Positions 61,986-64,000 of a DNA stretch of 64,000 nt are shown piece after piece. How positions within the stretch are numbered: position 1 is the stretch's first letter; the number at the start of each line of letters is the position of its first letter. The position numbers and the translations under genes were made by a program. A model generated the notes under the pieces. That model did no database searches. It was not told where the DNA came from and saw nothing but the letters and a program-made list of their open reading frames with translations. This DNA is from Tenacibaculum sp. L6 (GTDB taxonomy: Bacteria > Bacteroidota > Bacteroidia > Flavobacteriales > Flavobacteriaceae): NCBI RefSeq assembly GCF_028823685.1, contig NZ_JAPEHZ010000001.1, positions 62,001 through 126,000 of the forward strand, given 5' to 3'.

Positions 61986-62642
61986 TTAATATGGAGGTGT
62001 TGGTTTTAACCTATTAGCCCCTGAACTATCTTCTAAATCATCTTGCATTGAATTAAAATTCATTATTCCTGCTTTTTGCGCTTCTTTAGAAACTCTACTT
62101 TTGTCATAAGACCAATGATACCCTCTTTTCGCTAAAATAGATTTAAAAGTTGTAGGTGCTCCTTTTTTAGACTTTAACGGATCGAAGGTTACAAACTCTT
62201 CACCATCAATAGTTGTCGTTGGCATAAAAATTAGCGTTTGATAACCTGCCGATTTAGATCCAGAATAATTTTCAGGATAAGCAGCCGAAATAATATTAAT
62301 TCCCGTTAATGGAATTTCTTTTTCTGCACACAAACTCTCTATATACCCCAAGTAATCTTTTAATTGTTGAATTGGATAACTATTTACTCTTGTATCTTCA
62401 AATCCTAACGATTTCTCTAATACTTCTTTTCTAGTTTCATCATACGATTCAAGCATGCTTATAATTTCTTTATACTTTAACATGTTTGAAGGTCTTCCTT
62501 GATTTGCATAACAAAATGTTCCTTCAGGCACTTGAGATTGCCAATCGTCACAATCACATTTATGATTGATATTATCACATGAAACTGCAACACTCATCAT
62601 CACAGTTAAAAATAGTAGTTGTAGTAGATTTATTTTTTTCAC
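61986..62642 (-). CDS. Lipoprotein of unknown function
   Basis: The 218-residue protein has a lipoprotein signal (lipobox VAVSC) followed by a cysteine-rich start (CDCDD). Its body has no recognised domain (GYQTLIFMPTTTIDGEEFVTFDPLKS, a possible beta segment). The C-terminus is proline-rich (LKPTPPY). The start codon is GTG. It lies 14 bp upstream of the membrane protein gene and is probably in the same operon as the two-component pair. Confidence 0.7.
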   Translation of the reverse strand: MKKINLLQLLFLTVMMSVAVSCDNINHKCDCDDWQSQVPEGTFCYANQGRPSNMLKYKEIISMLESYDETRKEVLEKSLGFEDTRVNSYPIQQLKDYLGYIESLCAEKEIPLTGINIISAAYPENYSGSKSAGYQTLIFMPTTTIDGEEFVTFDPLKSKKGAPTTFKSILAKRGYHWSYDKSRVSKEAQKAGIMNFNSMQDDLEDSSGANRLKPTPPY

Positions 62643-62874
62643 AAAAAAAGTTTTAAAATTTCTTAAATATAGGAGGTTAATTTTTAATAAAAAAAGCTAT
62701 TCTTTTAAAAAAACCTCATTAAAAACTATGTTTTCAACCTTTTAACAACACTCACAATACTTACAAAAGGGAAAAACACCCTAAAAGCTTCAATATTTAA
62801 ACTGTTTATTTTCCGTGTCATATACTCTTGTTTTTTATGAAGCTTTTAAGAAGAGTTTTTTATACTTTTACCCT

Positions 62875-63297
62875 ATGAACAAAATTGAACATATTGGTAT
62901 TGCCGTAAAGGACCTAGAAAAATCGAATGTTTTATTTGCTTCTCTTTTTGGTGAAGCTCATTATAAAATTGAAGAAGTAGCTAGCGAAGGAGTAAAAACC
63001 TCATTTTTTAAATCGGGGCCTAATAAAATTGAATTATTAGAAGCTACCAATCCAGACAGTCCCATTGCAAAATTTATAGAAAAAAAAGGTGAAGGGATTC
63101 ATCATATTGCTTTTGCGGTTGATAATATAAAAGAAGAAATTAAACGTTTACAAAATGAAGGCTTTATAGTTTTAAACGACCCCGAAGTTTCAGGGCTTAA
63201 AAAAGGAGCTGACAATAAATATGTTGCTTTCTTGCATCCAAAAAGCACCAATGGCGTGTTGATTGAATTGTGCCAAGAAATTTCAGAAAACGACTAA
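62875..63297 (+). CDS. mce: Methylmalonyl-CoA epimerase
   Basis: The 140-residue VOC-fold enzyme interconverts (R)- and (S)-methylmalonyl-CoA in propionate metabolism. MNKIEHIGIAVKDLEKSN, IELLEATNPDSPIAKFIEKKGEGIHHIAFAV and FLHPKSTNGVLIELCQ carry the metal ligands. The start at 62875 is family-consistent; the frame extension to 62815 is not. Confidence 0.95.
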   Translation: MNKIEHIGIAVKDLEKSNVLFASLFGEAHYKIEEVASEGVKTSFFKSGPNKIELLEATNPDSPIAKFIEKKGEGIHHIAFAVDNIKEEIKRLQNEGFIVLNDPEVSGLKKGADNKYVAFLHPKSTNGVLIELCQEISEND

Positions 63298-63388
63298 AAT
63301 AAACTATTTCAGCTAGCAATGATAATTGAAGATTGATATTTGAAATTTGATTCACTATCTTGCAACGTCTTAAAATCAGCATGTAACA

Positions 63389-64000
63389 ATGACAACCTCT
63401 TTTGATTCTTTTCAAAAACGCCGTTTACAATCTTCATATGTATCAGTAGTAGTGAGTATTGCTCTGGTTCTTTTTATGATTGGTGTTTTAGGGTTAGTTT
63501 TATTAAAATCTACCAAAGTTGCCAATCATTTTAAAGAAAAAGTTGTAATGACACTTTTTTTGAAGGACGAAGTAACTGATGAAAGCGTAAAAAAACTGAA
63601 AGAATCTATTCAGAAGGAAGCTTTTGTTAATAAAGTAATTTACATTCCTAAAGAAGAAGCAGCCAAAGAATACAAAAAAGATTTGGGTGAAGATTTTTTA
63701 CAGTTTTTAGGGGATAATCCACTTAAAAATGGAGTTGATATCTACTTAAAAGCAGATTATGTGACTCCAGAAAAAATGACAGAACTTGAAGAAGCCTTTG
63801 AAAAAAACAAGTTCGTTGCTGAAGTAAATTACGACAAACCACTAGTACAATTATTAACTAAAAATATTCAACGAATTAGTTTTTGGTTATTGGTATTGAG
63901 TGGATTTTTCGGATTAGTTGCCATCATTCTAATCAATAGCTCTATCCGATTGTCTATTTACTCAAAACGATTCAATATTAAAACCATGCAAATGGTTGGT
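63389..64000 (+). CDS. ftsX: Cell division protein FtsX (partial, runs off the window)
   Basis: The first 204 residues begin MTTSFDSFQKRRLQSSYVSV. A membrane helix (VVVSIALVLFMIGVLGLVLL) and a periplasmic loop with VVMTLFLKDEVTDESVKK follow. The second membrane region (FWLLVLSGFFGLVAIILINSSIRLSIYSKR) precedes the window end. It is the permease partner of FtsE and regulates peptidoglycan hydrolases at the septum. The start ATG is at 63389. Confidence 0.93.
   Translation, partial: MTTSFDSFQKRRLQSSYVSVVVSIALVLFMIGVLGLVLLKSTKVANHFKEKVVMTLFLKDEVTDESVKKLKESIQKEAFVNKVIYIPKEEAAKEYKKDLGEDFLQFLGDNPLKNGVDIYLKADYVTPEKMTELEEAFEKNKFVAEVNYDKPLVQLLTKNIQRISFWLLVLSGFFGLVAIILINSSIRLSIYSKRFNIKTMQMVG

Noticed and set aside
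1-64000. CRISPR array, insertion sequence, prophage or tRNA genes
   Set aside because: I found no regularly spaced repeats, transposase, integrase or phage genes and no cloverleaf-like stretch in the gaps between genes.

Overview
The window is AT-rich chromosomal DNA of a member of the Bacteroidota, almost certainly a marine flavobacterium (Flavobacteriaceae, of the Tenacibaculum/Polaribacter kind). Support comes from promoters of the Bacteroidota type (-7 box TAnnTTTG), gene families typical of the group (GSCFA, FAS1 lipoprotein, TPM/LemA trio, fused phenylalanine hydroxylase, PorT-like barrel) and frequent TTG starts. I see no rRNA, tRNA, CRISPR array, insertion sequence or phage gene. No stretch above 300 bases lacks a gene.

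Layout. 1-4273: end of an unrecognised gene, a lipoprotein, two TPM-domain proteins (one frameshifted), LemA, a small MerR regulator and an M23 peptidase. 4428-7001: alaS. 7041-26409: a nearly gapless minus-strand island of light-response genes. It holds four photolyase/cryptochrome-type flavoproteins (class I CPD, an FEPGIH-motif cryptochrome, an iron-sulfur type split by a frameshift, and DASH), pterin genes (folE, a BH4-type PTPS, an SDR), small proteins that travel with photolyases (TIGR03643, DUF2256 and unnamed ones), glutathione peroxidase, flavin reductase, an ABC1 kinase, TspO, carotenoid genes (lycopene cyclase, crtZ, crtB, crtI) and a FAS1 lipoprotein. 26623-27516: a MerR/B12-binding CarH-type photoreceptor repressor with the Wx9EH and ExHxxG signatures. 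27629-37422: mostly housekeeping and envelope genes, including phenylalanine hydroxylase, gpmI, map, ApbE and OmpA. 37612-46571: translation genes (rplM-rpsI, rpsB-tsf, pyrH-frr, asnS) and an MMPL transporter. 46655-51768: rpoN, a PorT-like barrel and an ExbB/ExbD operon. 52022-64000: asparaginase, a zinc peptidase, lepA, dusB, a LolE-like permease, rbfA, a two-component pair, methylmalonyl-CoA epimerase and the start of ftsX.

How the genes work together. Two promoters of the light island, upstream of the cryptochrome at 14001 and of the FAS1-carotenoid genes at 26409, share one module: a TAnnTTTG -7 box, then 5 bp, then TTTGTTTA-N18-TAAACAAA (one mismatch in one copy). A third perfect copy of the inverted repeat lies in the FAS1 leader, and a degenerate one overlaps the carH -7 box and start. 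I propose this as the CarH operator of a light-induced regulon covering DNA repair, pterin supply, zeaxanthin-type carotenoids and oxidant defence. This is inferred from the sequence and not tested.

Caution on sequence quality: three genes carry one-base frameshifts (TPM protein near 2180; iron-sulfur photolyase at 14611-14630; TetR-like regulator at 20992-21001), the last two at long homopolymers, and a methyltransferase carries a 22-bp tandem duplication (35378-35421). These may be real mutations, phase variation or recoding, or assembly errors.
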